A DNA stretch of 64,000 bases. Origin: Sorex araneus. Its lineage: Eukaryota; Chordata; Mammalia; Eulipotyphla; Soricidae. The stretch covers positions 15,235,627 to 15,299,626 of the forward strand of contig NC_073307.1 of the NCBI RefSeq assembly GCF_027595985.1, written 5' to 3'. The position numbers were made by a program, and so were the translations under genes. This document shows, in pieces, positions 11,473-21,189 of this stretch; within the stretch, counting starts at the first letter, position 1; each line of letters starts with the position of its first letter. The notes under the pieces are model-generated. The model saw only the letters and a program-made list of their open reading frames with translations, was not told the origin of the DNA and did no database searches.

Positions 11473-11617
11473 TGTGGGGGCCATACCTGCTGGTGTTAGG
11501 GGGCGACTCCTGGCAATGTTGGTTGGGGAATGTCCTTCCCACAGAGCCAGGAACTGCACCCACAGTTCTGCACGCACAGCGTACTCTCTGGCCCTCTGAG
11601 TTATCTCCCCAGCCCTG
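11473..11617 (-). repeat. Diverged SINE
   Basis: GGGGGCCATACCTGCTGGTG to GTTATCTCCCCAGCCC. Confidence 0.65.
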
Positions 11618-11679
11618 CAATTACTTTGATCAAATATAAATCCAATTAACAAAGAAAAAGAAAATCCCTCCCAACCAAT

Positions 11680-11735
11680 TTATTTCACAGGTGAAGAAAC
11701 TGAGGCCGTGGAGCGGGCAAGACTCCATTTCCGGG
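11680..11735 (-). repeat. MIR fragment
   Basis: ACAGGTGAAGAAACTGAGGC matches the MIR core in reverse orientation. Confidence 0.55.
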
Positions 11736-11814
11736 GAAGTAGGCCTCAGTAACCCGCCCAGGTATGCCTCTGGCTTCCTCACACGGACAGGGACTTGGAG
11801 TGGCTGGAGTCTTA

Positions 11815-12170
11815 AATGCCTTCTAATTAATGTTATTATTGTTATTACTATTAGATTAAGACATTTTTAGAAGATTTGAATAAAATTGACCTCTCCTCAT
11901 TCGGAGGCTCTGTGCTAATAATTGTACCCTTTTTTATTCATTCAATTACAAGCAAATTGACAGGAGACATTTATATGAGGCAGCTTAAACCCCAGCTAAT
12001 GGAGTGCCTGATGACTAATTGATCAGATCCCAACCCCTAGAGCAACTCTGAGTGGCCTAAAGGAATTTATGCAATTAGTTTAGGTTTGGTAGAAATTGAG
12101 TGCATATGAAAGTAAGCTTTTTATGGTCTCGATTTATGAGGGCTGGACATTAACTATATCTGCCAGGAGG
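11815..12170. promoter_or_regulatory. AT-rich conserved-looking noncoding block downstream of POU4F3
   Basis: SINE-free stretch rich in TAAT/ATTA cores (TTCTAATTAATG, CAATTAGTTTAGG, CTAATTGATCAG) between repeat-dense DNA and a CpG island. It looks like a developmental enhancer, but no alignment was possible. Confidence 0.3.
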
Positions 12171-12464
12171 TAAGCTGCCCCGCGAAGCCTGAGGCAGTGG
12201 GGGAGGGGGTCTGTCCAAGGCAGGAAAGTTGGGACTGGTGGGGGTGGGGGGAGAGGCAGGGCGAGAAGGGGGCGCCTGAAAGAAAGGCATATTGGGGCTG
12301 GGAGGGGAATTTGGCCAAATATCTCAAATACGTGGTGCCCCACCCCGCGTAAAATTCAAAAGTCAAGTATGAATCAGAATTCTGTATTCAAAAGCACAAC
12401 AAAATATTTCCTTTGCCGGGAGAAGCACTAAGGTTGTGGCTGAAGGTGAAGTTCTAAAACTCAA

Positions 12465-12590
12465 ATTCGGGGGCCCCAGAGCTAAAACAGTGGGTAGGCA
12501 GCTTGCTTTGCCAGCACTCCAAACGGTCCCCCCACTAAGGGGGGGAACCGCAGGGGTGTGGTCCCCAAAGCAACCAAACAACCAACCAAA
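12465..12590 (+). repeat. Diverged SINE
   Basis: AAAACAGTGGGTAGGCAGCT head and a degraded body ending GTGTGGTCCCCAAAGC. Confidence 0.5.
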
Positions 12591-12598
12591 CAAAACCT

Positions 12599-12772
12599 CC
12601 AACTAGTACAGCGGGGAGGGCGTTGGCCATGCACACAGGCGACCCGGGTTCAATCCCCAACATCCCATACGGTCCCCTGAGCACTGCCAGAGGTAAGTCC
12701 TGAGTGCAGAGCCAGGAGCAGCCCCTGAGCATCGCTGGGTGTGACCCAAAAAGCAAAAACAAAAAAACCAAA
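12599..12772 (+). repeat. SOR-type SINE bordering a CpG island
   Basis: 5' end slightly truncated (ACTAGTACAGCGGGGAGGGC). The A-rich tail ends where the GC-rich island begins. Confidence 0.9.
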
Positions 12773-12774
12773 AA

Positions 12775-13445
12775 CCCTCCGACTCCGAGGAGAGAGCGCC
12801 AGCTGGTCTGGAGGCGGCGCGGGCTGGGAGCCGGGAACCGCCGTGCGGTGGGGAGTCGGCCCGGGAGGCGCGGCGCGCGCGGAAGCCACAGGGCGCCCGG
12901 GAGGATGCGGGGGGGTGGGGGGGGGAGCCCGGCCCTCCCCGCCGCCCTCTGCAGCCTCCGGAAACGGTCCTCCCGACTCCGGGGCCTCCCCGCGCCGGAG
13001 CCCTGCAGAGGGGAAGCCCCCTCCCCAGAGCGGCCGCCAGCCGGACGACCCCTGACCTCGCCCGGAGTCCTGGCATCCGGGGGGAGGGGAAGCCCTGACC
13101 TGCTGGGAAAGGAGCGATCGAAGCGAGAGAGCGATCCCTCCCCCGGTGCAGGGGCCGCGTCTGCAGGAGGAGAGGGGCTTTTGCGCGCCCCGCGTCCCAC
13201 ACCGCTCCGCGTTTTGCGGGGGGGGGGGAAAAGGCGTCACAGCATCACACCTGCGAGGTTGGAGGGAGCTGGTGTCCGGGACCCAGACGTGAGTCCCCTG
13301 ATGCGGAACGCAACAGGACAGAACCGCAAGGACTGGGCGCCAGCAGCGCGCTGGAAACCCCCCCCCCCGCAAGACAGCGGCAACCCCCAGATCTGAACAC
13401 TGACCCCCCCACTCCCGGCCGCCCGCCTGACAAGCGTCGGGTCTC
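12775..13445. other. CpG-rich island downstream of POU4F3
   Basis: Begins abruptly at the A-tail of a SINE and is very GC and CpG rich (GGCGCGGCGCGCGCGG near 12868). Several long overlapping reading frames exist on both strands, but they are expected from low stop-codon frequency and resemble no protein I know. It could be a noncoding RNA promoter or a developmental CpG island. Confidence 0.55.
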
Positions 13446-13504
13446 TCTTGCCCACGGATGGTGGGAATTAAAAACCCGGGTTTCAACCACATCTCTCGGC
13501 CACC

Positions 13505-13640
13505 CTGCTGTGTTCACTCACGACTTGCTCTGGGCAGGTTACACTACATGCCTCTAGGTTCTCATCTGTAAAATGGGCTTAGAAAAGGCGAAAGAGGCGT
13601 ATACTAATGCACAGCAAGTACTTAGAACACTACCTGACAG
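13505..13640 (+). repeat. MIR
   Basis: CTCATCTGTAAAATGGGCTT followed by AAGTACTTAGAACACTACCTG, colinear with the MIR consensus. Confidence 0.7.
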
Positions 13641-13864
13641 GGATGATGAAGCCTGCCCATCAGGCATTCATCTGACTCATCCATCCAGCTGGCCTGTGTG
13701 ACGCACTGTGAGAGCCCCCAGCTGTTTGGGGGAAGGGAAGCTGGGGAGGCTGGAACTTGTTCACCTCAAGTATATTTACCATTAGATAAATCAACTGACA
13801 GTTGTCAGGGCTGGAGAAGGACCAAGAATGAAAGAAAAAACTAAGGAGCAGTGCCTGGAGCCAT

Positions 13865-14025
13865 CGTGGGGAGTTGGGGGGGGGAGATAGGGTGCTTGTC
13901 TTGCACGCAGTCCACCTGCCCCGGTCCAGGCAGCCCATATGGTCCCACAGCGTCCCCAAAGTGATCCCTGGGCACAGAGCCAGCAGCACGCCCTGAGCAG
14001 CACGGGGTGCGGCCCCAAAACCAAA
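13865..14025 (+). repeat. Diverged SOR-type SINE
   Basis: CTTGTCTTGCACGCAGTCCA, CAGCCCATATGGTCCCAC and GTGCGGCCCCAAAACC. Confidence 0.7.
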
Positions 14026-15070
14026 TCGAGATCATGGGACAGCGCTGAGTAAAAGGGCCTCTCTGAGCTAGGAGTCAGCTCAAGTGCTCCTTCCTTCTGT
14101 AGTAGGCCTCCATTCCGGTAGAAGGACGGGCTTGTAGGCGCTCTGCCCGCTTCCATGGGCGCATTGTAGTGCCCAGAGGTGGAGGGACGAGGACCCCAGC
14201 CCCGGGACACAGCCTGCGTCCATTACCTGCTCCCCTGGGGAGAGCGGGGCTCCCTGAAGCCTAAGGGCCCTGCTGAACTTCGCAGGAAGCTGGAGTCACA
14301 GACTGAGCTCAAACAACTCCTGGGTGCGGGAGTTCCGCCTCTCCTTCCCAAGCAGGGGTGCAGAGTATGGGGGCCCCCTTCCACCTGGGGGACTTGGGGG
14401 GCTCACAGGCACCGCTACTTCTCACCTCCTCTGGAGGTACGGCTGCTCACACAGGGAGAATCTTGTTTCTCCCTGACTCCAGACCTGAATTTGCCCTTGT
14501 GACTTGCCTGGCTTTTCTGAATACCGACGTGTTCAAGAGGCTGAACGCCACGCTCAGCCCCTGGGTGCGGATGACTCCTCTGGTTCCTGGCAGCAATCCT
14601 GAAACACAGCCTAGCATTGTCCCTTTACAGCTGCACAAATCCAAGGCTCTGAGCGAGGCCTCCTCACATAAGGGCTGCAGTGGGTCTGGTCGAGAGTGGA
14701 CATCCTCGTCTGTCCACTCTAGAGCTGAAACTCCCTTCATCTCTCGGGGAGCAAAGGAACCCAGGTTCAGATGCAAAGTCCGGCACACTCCACGAGGCAG
14801 AAGTCGGCCCCTGATCCTTCTCCCTTATTGCACTCGGTTTAGAGAGCGTCCCCGCTCCTTACCCACTCTCACCGTGGAGGGAAGCCAGCTGCCTACTATT
14901 GCAACAGGAACAAACTGACCACAAGTGGGACTTTAAGGGGCCGCCACCGCCGTGGACCCCGCCTCAGCGTCAGGGAGACTTGTCACTTCTCAGTGGTCTC
15001 CGGACAAGTGATAGAAGCTAAGGGGATGGGGAACTAAGGAACAATCTTTCCTTCCACAAAATGCAATCTC
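14026..15070. other. Unassigned DNA, no gene seen
   Basis: Moderately GC-rich, with frames of up to 186 codons that resemble no protein known to me. Confidence 0.45.
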
Positions 15071-15240
15071 GGGGCTAGAGCAATAGCACAGCGGGTAGGG
15101 CGCCTTTCACGCGGTCAACCCGGGTTCGATTCCCAGCATCCCATATGGTCCCCTGAGCACCGCCAGGAGTTATTCCTGAGTCCATGAGCCAGGAGTAACC
15201 CCTGTGCATCGCCGGGTGTGACCCAAAAAGCAAAAAAAAA
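15071..15240 (+). repeat. SOR-type SINE, full length
   Basis: AAATGCAATCTC duplication on both sides. The body has the CCATGAGCCAGGAGTAACCC subfamily insertion also seen at 27386 and 30776. Confidence 0.95.
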
Positions 15241-15711
15241 AAATGCAATCTCATTCATTCATTCTGCAGAGACCTACATCTGCTACTCAGCAGGCTCTAA
15301 CCTGGACACTGGGCATCAAAGGGGTGAACAGCGCAGGCACCAACTCCAGCCCAGAAAGAGGAAACTCTCCCTCCCATCACACAGCCCACACGCCCAGCTG
15401 AGGGCCTCGGCATGCTGGCTTTGTGTCCACCCTCTGGGCCTCCTCCTGGGTCCAGCCCTGGCAGGTGTGTAGGATCCTTCCTGTCATTCCTCTCACGGGT
15501 GACCCTCACAGGCCCAGGTCTCGGGTACTTTGTCTCTTCAGGGCCTGGACACTCACTACACTTTATCTTGGTCAAAGAAACTCCCTGGTCAGTGACTATT
15601 GCCAATTGATGGAATTTGGAAGAAGAAAATAGGTCTCAGGGGCGGGGTGTGGGCGGGGGGTAGGGGGTGAGGGTACTGTTCAATTCCTCTCCAAAGTCAC
15701 TTCTGTGAGGT
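15241..15711. other. Unassigned DNA, no gene seen
   Basis: Short frames only. Confidence 0.4.
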
Positions 15712-15815
15712 TTTACAGCCATCAGCAGAGGCTTGGGGGAAAGTGACTGGTCCAAGGTCACGTGGGCAGGCAGCGGCCCACCAGGACAGCGACCCAGCCT
15801 GTGTGAGGCCCAAAG
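15712..15815 (-). repeat. MIR fragment
   Basis: GTGACTGGTCCAAGGTCACG resembles the MIR region TTGCCCAAGGTCACACAG. Confidence 0.5.
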
Positions 15816-15894
15816 CGGCTGGACCCGCCCCCACACTGTGTGCCTCCACCGGACAAATGGCAAAGGCCACTGCACCATTCCGGAGAAACCACAG

Positions 15895-16385
15895 CCCGAG
15901 TGGCTTCCTGAGCGAGCCCAAAGAGAGAGGCGGCGGCGCCGGGCCGGCGCGCTCGGAGGAGGGGAGAGAGGGTGGCGCGCGGGGTGCACGGCTGTCAGCT
16001 CCAGCCCCGGGGCCGCGGGTGGGGCCCAGTCCCCAGCGCCTGCAGCGGGACCAGGCGCAGAGGCGCCGAGGAAACTCCTCAGCCAGCCGGAGCCGTTTCT
16101 GGAGCGGATGCGCGTTCTTCTCATCCTCTCCAAAAGACTCTCACAAACTTTTGAGGTTATTCATGAGACCAAAAAAAAAACCCACCAAAACACTAAATAA
16201 TAACTAAGCAGGAAACTTTTCAAAAAAGAGCTGGAGGCGGGTCCCACGTTCCTCCCCCGGCGAAAATGCCGAAAGCTCTTACCTGCAGGAAACCTCGCCG
16301 CCCGACCAGGCGCGTCTGTCTGGAACGCTTCGCTCCGGCGCGGGTCGCTCGCGGCCGCCGCCTCTGCAGCCCGGCTGGGCTCCGG
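15895..16385. other. CpG-rich island about 2.5 kb beyond POU4F3
   Basis: Dense CG dinucleotides (GGCGGCGCCGGGCCGGCGCG near 15930), interrupted by a short A-run near 16170. No recognisable protein is encoded. The adjoining AT-rich block at 16385-16490 holds a POU-like site. Confidence 0.5.
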
Positions 16386-16490
16386 CCCTGTGTTTTATAC
16401 CACTATAGGCAATTAATATTGCATCAGCCGTATTTTAAATTTTCAAAACCCACAATATAATGTAATGGCATAAGGGCATTTATTATTAAA
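16385..16490. promoter_or_regulatory. AT-rich block with POU/homeodomain-like site next to CpG island
   Basis: Directly after the GC-rich island the sequence turns AT-rich and reads GGCAATTAATATTGCATC (AATTAATATTGCAT at 16411-16424), joining a homeodomain ATTA core to an octamer-like GCAT half. This resembles bipartite POU sites, so autoregulation is a possibility. Confidence 0.3.
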
Positions 16491-17460
16491 GGACGCCCGG
16501 TGGAGAGGGAGGTGGAGGACTGGCTGGGGCTGTTACACAGGAGGGGCTGAGGCTGGGTAGCTGCGGGCGACCCCCAGGTTTGCTTTAGTGGTAGGGGGCG
16601 CCCTGCGAAGAGGCAAGAGAGGCCCACTCTAAGTCCCCCCTTTTTCTCTAAGAAGGGTGAGCTTTTGCGGAGGGACTCTGAATTTAGAGAATTGTGTATT
16701 TTTAATTGTGAAGCTATTTCTGCCGTCACTAAACCAACTACCTCCCCCTTTTAGAAGGAGTGGAAGACAGAGACGGGAACTGTCTTCTATTGAGCGCGTA
16801 CTATGGATCGGTTTTTGAAGCACCTATTACTTTTAGTTCCCCTCTGAGAAATCAGAGTCCTCTGAGTGAATAACCTAGTGGGTTACTAATGAATTTCTGA
16901 AGACCCCGCTCTCCTAAATACCTCACTCTACTCTGTTGTTTCAGCTAAAACCATTCACTCTCGATCAGAGGGCTTTTGTTTTGTTGTTGTTCTTGTTTTT
17001 GCATCTCTCCTTTCACCTTCTATGTAGCTGATTGAATCTTTGCCACTTTAAAGTGCGAAGTGTCATCAGGCTGCTTTAAATAAGTTTCAACAACTTGATG
17101 TTTGCATCTTTATCCTGCAGTTCAGCAAGAGAAGTTAAGAAATTGGCTCCAGAGAACCTCAACCAATAAGTGGAGACAGCTGCCCTCAATCTCCCAGCCA
17201 GGCAGACTTCAGAGTTTGCTAAATTAAGCTAACGGCTGGGAGGTATGTATCCTGAAACCCAGGTCCAAGGAAACAGGCCAGAACTCCACGGAGGAATTCC
17301 CTGGGAGGGGCTGAGATGGAGCAGAAAGGGGGAGAGATGGAGAAAGGCTGATGGGTGCTTGAGGTGACAGCCCCCCAGCTTTCTGAATTCTCACTTTCAA
17401 ATCCTTCCTGAGACTAACACTCAGCCTCTGAGAAAGAAAAGCACTGCCATTCGGGTTGAA
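16490..17460. other. Noncoding DNA between CpG island and POU4F3 3' end
   Basis: SINE-free, moderately AT-rich. No coding frame of note. Could hold regulatory DNA. Confidence 0.4.
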
Positions 17461-17470
17461 AAATAAAGCA

Positions 17471-17476
17471 TTTATT
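17471..17476 (-). terminator. Poly(A) signal AATAAA, candidate for POU4F3 (distal)
   Basis: Sense context CTACAATAAATGC, 51 bp beyond the proximal signal, followed by a T-rich stretch. The pair looks like a plausible 3' end. Confidence 0.45.
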
Positions 17477-17521
17477 GTAGAAGTTAATTCGAGGGAGCAA
17501 AGAGAGGAGATAACTCAATAT

Positions 17522-17527
17522 TTTATT
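17522..17527 (-). terminator. Poly(A) signal AATAAA, candidate for POU4F3 (proximal)
   Basis: Plus-strand TTTATT; sense context CTAATAAAATATTG. It is the first canonical AATAAA found downstream of the POU4F3 stop, about 1.17 kb away. Confidence 0.5.
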
Positions 17528-18695
17528 AGTCTCTATTTGGAGAACGAAACCAAAGATCACACAGCAAAACGCAAATTACACGGAGCAACGAAAGAATAAA
17601 ATGGGACTGGACCAGGGATGCTGGGTGCAAAAGGGTCCAGGTGGAAAGTCTGACCCCTCTTTTATGCCCCAAACTATCATCGAACCTCCACCCAGACAAG
17701 AGTAAATAACAATGCCAACAGCAGTAGTAAAAGGGCAACGAGGTTAGATGTCTTGGAAAGACTTGCATATGATTCTGAAAAGTTACAATTACTCTCGGAG
17801 CTTCTGCGCTGTGCTGGGCGTCTGGCTGGAGCAGCGAGGCAGGGGGCCAGAGAGTCCACAGTCCGTCCAAACACTACCAATTCCCGGATCTCCTGCAGAT
17901 AGAAAGTAACGGGCACTCCAAAGGCCAGCAGATCAGAGCACGGACTAGAGATGGTGCCAGCCGCTGCTGCGTGCAAACAGCTAGGGGACCCCAGCACTTT
18001 CCATCGGATCTGGAACCACCGCGCGCGCGGGCTTCAGGAGCGCGACTTACCGAGAACAGCTCGGAGGATGCAACCCCGACATACCAGAGGGAACTGACAG
18101 CAAACCAAAGGATGAGATGGATACAGTTTAGGCGGGAAGGGAGTATAAGGCTATCCTTTGGAAGCATACAGGTATCTTATATACTCTAAATAAAACTCCA
18201 GTACATGTTTCTGCCCAGTTAGACTTTGCATTCCTATTTACCGCTTCCCTCCCACCTCTTTATCCCCTGCCTACGAGCGCCCTGGCAAATATTTGGGGCT
18301 CCTTCGCCCCCACAGTCCAGCGAGCGGGCGGGCCAGTTCCCTCTCCGCTGCTTCGGGCTCCTGGCGGATGGTCTCAGGGTCCGGGCGGCCGGCGCGAGTT
18401 TCAGCACCACGGACAGCGCCGGCCCGGTACAGCGGGGACTTCGTGAATTTTTTTTTTTTTTTCCTGCTCTTCTTAGCGTCGAAACTTTCCTGATGGGAAC
18501 AGAAAGGAGGGGGCAGGGGGGGGAGAAAAAGGAGGCCGGGGGGGCAACCAGGCGGGATAGACGGGGCAAGTCCGTGGCTTGGAGGGAGAGAGCCTGACCT
18601 CCCAGAAACCTTCCCCGGTCACCGGTCCCGTCCGGGCTGGGGGAAGCGGGCCGAGCCCGCGCCCTCGAGGCTCCCGGCGCTGCGCCCCGCCGCAG

Positions 18696-19592
18696 TCAGT
18701 GGACCGCAGAGTACTTCATCCGTTTCTGTTTCTGTCTCTGGTTGCAGAACCAGACCCTCACCACGTTCTTTTTAAGGTCCAGTTTCTCGGCGATGGCCGC
18801 GATCTTCTCGGACGAGGGGCGCGGCTGGATGGCGAAGTAGGCCTCGAGGGAGCGCTTCTCGGGCGCGGCGATGGACGTGCGTTTGCGCTTCCGCTCGCTG
18901 CCGTTGAAGAGCTCGGGCTTGCTGTTCTTCTCCCGGTAGGCCGCCTCGGCTTCCTCCAGCCAGGCCTGCAGCACGGGCTTGAGCGCGATCATGTTGTTGT
19001 GCGACAGCGTGAGCGACTCGAACCTGCAGATGGTGCTCTGGCTGAGCGAGCCCACGCCGGGGATCTTGAGGTTGGCCAGCGCCGCGCCCACGTCCGCCTG
19101 GGTCACCCCCAGCTTGATGCGCCGCTGCTTGAAGCGCTCGGCGAAGGCCTCGAGCTCGCGCGGGTCCGACTCCACGTCGCTGAGGCACGCGGGCATGGCG
19201 CTGTGCGGCGCCACGGCGTGCGGGTGGCTCATGCCCATGGCCTGGTGCAGGTGGCCCATGGCGCCCAGGTGGTGCGGGTGGATCTGGCCGGGCATCACCG
19301 AGTGCTCCGGGGCGCCCAGGCCGCTCACGCTCAGCGTGGGCGAGATGTGCTCCAGCAGGTCGCCCTCGAGGCCCTGGTGCACGGCGTGGTGCGGGTGAGA
19401 GGTGAGCGCGGCTGGGTGCGAGATGGGCACGGTGGACGAAGTGGACGTGCAGGGCACGCTGCTCATGGTATGATAGGTGGCGTCGGGCTTGAACGGGTGG
19501 TTCTTGCCGTGGGAGACGATGTCCACCGCCGCCAGAGCTTCGGCGCGTGCCAGCAGGCTCTCATCAAAGGTTCCAAATATATTACCCTGCAG
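18696..19592 (-). CDS. POU4F3: POU4F3 exon 2: POU-IV box, POU-specific domain and homeodomain
   Basis: This exon encodes residues 41-338 of a class IV POU transcription factor that acts in the nucleus. In mammals it drives maturation and survival of inner-ear hair cells, and human dominant mutations cause DFNA15 deafness (established knowledge). The acceptor AG lies at 19594-19593. Domains seen: POU-IV box around residues 41-61 (SLLARAEALAAVDI), His-rich linker about 106-165, POU-specific domain about 179-256 (from DVESDPRELEAF), basic GSERKRKRTS, homeodomain about 274-333 with recognition helix RVWFCNQRQKQKR (WFCNQ at 321-325), and the C-terminus MKYSAVH followed by TGA at 18698-18696. The YSAVH end and the short His-rich linker, without long homopolymers, separate it from POU4F1 and POU4F2. 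With exon 1 the total is 338 codons, the length I recall for the human protein. No frameshift or stop is seen. Confidence 0.98.
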   Translation of the reverse strand: MQGNIFGTFDESLLARAEALAAVDIVSHGKNHPFKPDATYHTMSSVPCTSTSSTVPISHPAALTSHPHHAVHQGLEGDLLEHISPTLSVSGLGAPEHSVMPGQIHPHHLGAMGHLHQAMGMSHPHAVAPHSAMPACLSDVESDPRELEAFAERFKQRRIKLGVTQADVGAALANLKIPGVGSLSQSTICRFESLTLSHNNMIALKPVLQAWLEEAEAAYREKNSKPELFNGSERKRKRTSIAAPEKRSLEAYFAIQPRPSSEKIAAIAEKLDLKKNVVRVWFCNQRQKQKRMKYSAVH

Positions 19593-19752
19593 CTGCAAGC
19601 GAGAAGGCGCACAGCGCGGTCAGTGGGGAATACTGTCAACTCAGGATTAAAACACATTTTCGAGCCACCGAGATGCCGGCTCCTCAAAGCCCAGGTCATA
19701 AAAATTAATACGGAGACAGCGGCTCTGTTGGAACAGACGTATGGATCAGAGA

Positions 19753-19835
<83 letters not shown>

Positions 19836-19986
19836 TCGCCGGGAGAGAGCATGGGGGAGACCATGAGAGGGGTTCAGACAGCGGCGATTGTTCTGGGCGA
19901 CATGAAAAAAACATGAAGCAAGTGCCTGTCAAAAAGAAGAAGAAAAAAAAAGTGCCTTAAAGCGGTAATTAGGCTCCATCACGTAC
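19593..19986 (-). other. POU4F3: POU4F3 intron 1 (394 bp) with (GA)n tract
   Basis: A single short intron with GT (19986-19985) and AG (19594-19593) ends. It carries an almost pure (GA)n run at about 19755-19832, which is (CT)n on the transcribed sense strand. The run starts roughly 160 nt upstream of the acceptor. The one-intron layout is typical of POU4 genes. Confidence 0.95.
19755..19832. repeat. (GA)n microsatellite inside POU4F3 intron
   Basis: About 38 uninterrupted GA units after GACACGAGAG. On the gene's sense strand this is a polypyrimidine CT tract upstream of the splice acceptor. Confidence 0.95.
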
Positions 19987-20106
19987 CTGCGGGGCCGGGA
20001 GGCAGACTCGGCGCATGGCCTCGGAGCCGGAGTGCAGGCTGGAGAATTTGGGCTCTTGCAGCACCGGGTGCATGCCGAAAGGCTGCTTGGCGTTCATGGC
20101 CATCAT
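19987..20106 (-). CDS. POU4F3: POU4F3 exon 1: start codon and N-terminal 40 residues
   Basis: Exactly 40 codons run from ATGATGGCC to CAG (protein begins MMAMNAKQPFGM and ends MRRVCLPAPQ), followed by the donor GTACGT at 19986-19981. The phase-0 junction to exon 2 restores the expected CLPAPQ-LQGNIFG sequence. There are two tandem ATGs. The second has A at -3 and G at +4, a stronger context than the first, so initiation may occur at either, as in orthologues annotated with MMAMN. The exon is too short to stand out by ORF length and was found by matching the POU4 N-terminus. It lies in a CpG island, 260 bp downstream of a TATA box. Confidence 0.96.
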
Positions 20107-20340
20107 CTTCGCGCGCCTGGCAGGGAGACAGCGAGGGACATGGATCAGGCTCGTCTCGCTCGCTCGCCGCGCTCCAAGTGAGCGGCGCTGGGCGCTCTCG
20201 CTCGCCGCGTGCCCGCTCCCCCACCTGCTTCTTCACTCATCTTACAAGCAGCCTGCCAGGAAGGGCCCGGGCGCGCGCAGGCGTGTGCCCGCGCCCCGGG
20301 CTGGCAGGGGCGGCCCGGGAGGCGAGGCCAGCAGCCGCTC
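20107..20340 (-). other. POU4F3: POU4F3 5' UTR (start approximate) with two upstream ORFs
   Basis: The extent is inferred from the TATA box at 20371-20366 (TSS expected near 20340). Two upstream ATGs are visible on the minus strand. One at 20240 has A at -3, opens 31 codons and stops at 20147-20145. The second at 20141 has a weak context, opens 12 codons and stops at 20105-20103, so its TGA overlaps the main start in an ATGA arrangement. This layout could allow termination-reinitiation control. Confidence 0.6.
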
Positions 20341-20365
20341 TCCGCGCCGCTCCGCGCCCGCCGCC

Positions 20366-20371
20366 TTTATA
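20366..20371 (-). promoter_or_regulatory. POU4F3: TATA box of POU4F3
   Basis: The minus strand reads GGGTATAAAGGCGG, a canonical TATAAA in an otherwise GC-rich promoter. Tandem GC boxes (plus-strand CCCCGCCCCGCCC near 20402-20414) lie just upstream in gene orientation. Placement 260 bp before the ATG fits a short 5' UTR. Confidence 0.75.
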
Positions 20372-20960
20372 CCCGGCCCGAGCGCGGCCGCTCCCGGGCC
20401 GCCCCGCCCCGCCCGGCTCCAGCCCGGCCGACCTGCCCCGCGCGGTCGCCGCTGCCGCCTCCCTTTCTTCCTCGTCTCTCTCTCCTTCTCCGCGGGACTT
20501 TCCTCCTTCCCGGGTCCCAGCCCCCCTCGAGCCCGTCCCAACTCGCCGCGCGCCCAGCCCAGGGCAGCTCGCGGCTGAGCGGGGCGGGGAGCTGACCCTT
20601 CCTTCCCCAGCCCGCCCCGCTCCCCCCCACCCCATCTCCACCCTCCCGCCGCCCCCACTCCCCGTCGGCCCTGCTGCCGCCAACGGCCCATTTCCAGGGC
20701 GCTCCTGGCCCCACGCCCGAGCCGTCCACTAGAGTCCGGCCCCGCCGCGCGCAGCGAGGAGGCGCCTCCGAAGAGCCCAGACGGGCTCCAGGGAAGACGA
20801 GGGGCTGCCAGAATGGGCCCCGGGCGACCCCCCTTCTCCCCGACCTCCCGCCGGAGTTGAGGCGGGGGAGAAGCAGGCGCTGCCCGGTCCCCGAGGTCTG
20901 CGCCATCCCCCACCGCCGCGCCTGCCTTCCTGGCCCTGGCCTTGGCTCCCTCCCCGGCTC

Positions 20961-21189
20961 CCCGAGCCGCCAGTCTAGGGAAGCTTGCAGGGTTGCTTGC
21001 TTTTTGTTTATTTATTTACTTTTAAAGAATAGTAGCAAAAGAGTTCAGGATGGTAGGCCTCGGCGTTCACCGCTGGGGCGCGGAGACTGGGACCCGCAAC
21101 GCTTTCGAACCCCCGTTCCCAAAACAGTAGCAGCTGGGCCTGGGACCCGCTGAGATCCCGAGTTAGCCCCTGGAATCCCCATCCCGGTG
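20961..21189. other. POU4F3 upstream flank
   Basis: CpG content falls after about 21100. No gene seen. Confidence 0.4.

Larger units (their letters stand above)
17465..18695 (-). other. POU4F3: Candidate POU4F3 3' UTR
   Basis: From the stop codon to the first canonical minus-strand AATAAA signals I see no other gene and no SINE. It includes an A-tract on the sense strand (plus-strand T run near 18448-18462). The length of about 1.2 kb is inferred only from poly(A) signals; a shorter form using a variant signal cannot be excluded. Confidence 0.5.
18270..20960. other. CpG island covering POU4F3 promoter, both exons and proximal 3' UTR
   Basis: CG dinucleotides are dense across the coding exons and the promoter (GCGCGC, CCGCC runs), in sharp contrast to the CpG-poor flanks. 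It breaks only at the intronic (GA)n and an AT-rich stretch around 19630-19720. Such islands are typical of developmental transcription factor genes. Confidence 0.8.

Noticed and set aside
12535..13492. Overlapping 200-280 codon frames in the CpG island
   Set aside because: Low stop frequency in GC-rich DNA. Frames run into a SINE and show no domain.
18579..19916. 445-codon plus-strand frame over POU4F3
   Set aside because: Antisense shadow of the GC-rich POU4F3 exon 2, extended through the (GA)n repeat. No family resemblance.
18696..20106. POU4F1 or POU4F2 as alternative identity
   Set aside because: The 338-codon length, MMAMNAKQPFGM start, absence of poly-Gly/His/Ala expansions and YSAVH end fit POU4F3.
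20178..20913. 180-220 codon frames over the POU4F3 promoter
   Set aside because: Pro/Arg/Gly-rich GC artefacts on both strands, overlapping the TATA box and leader.
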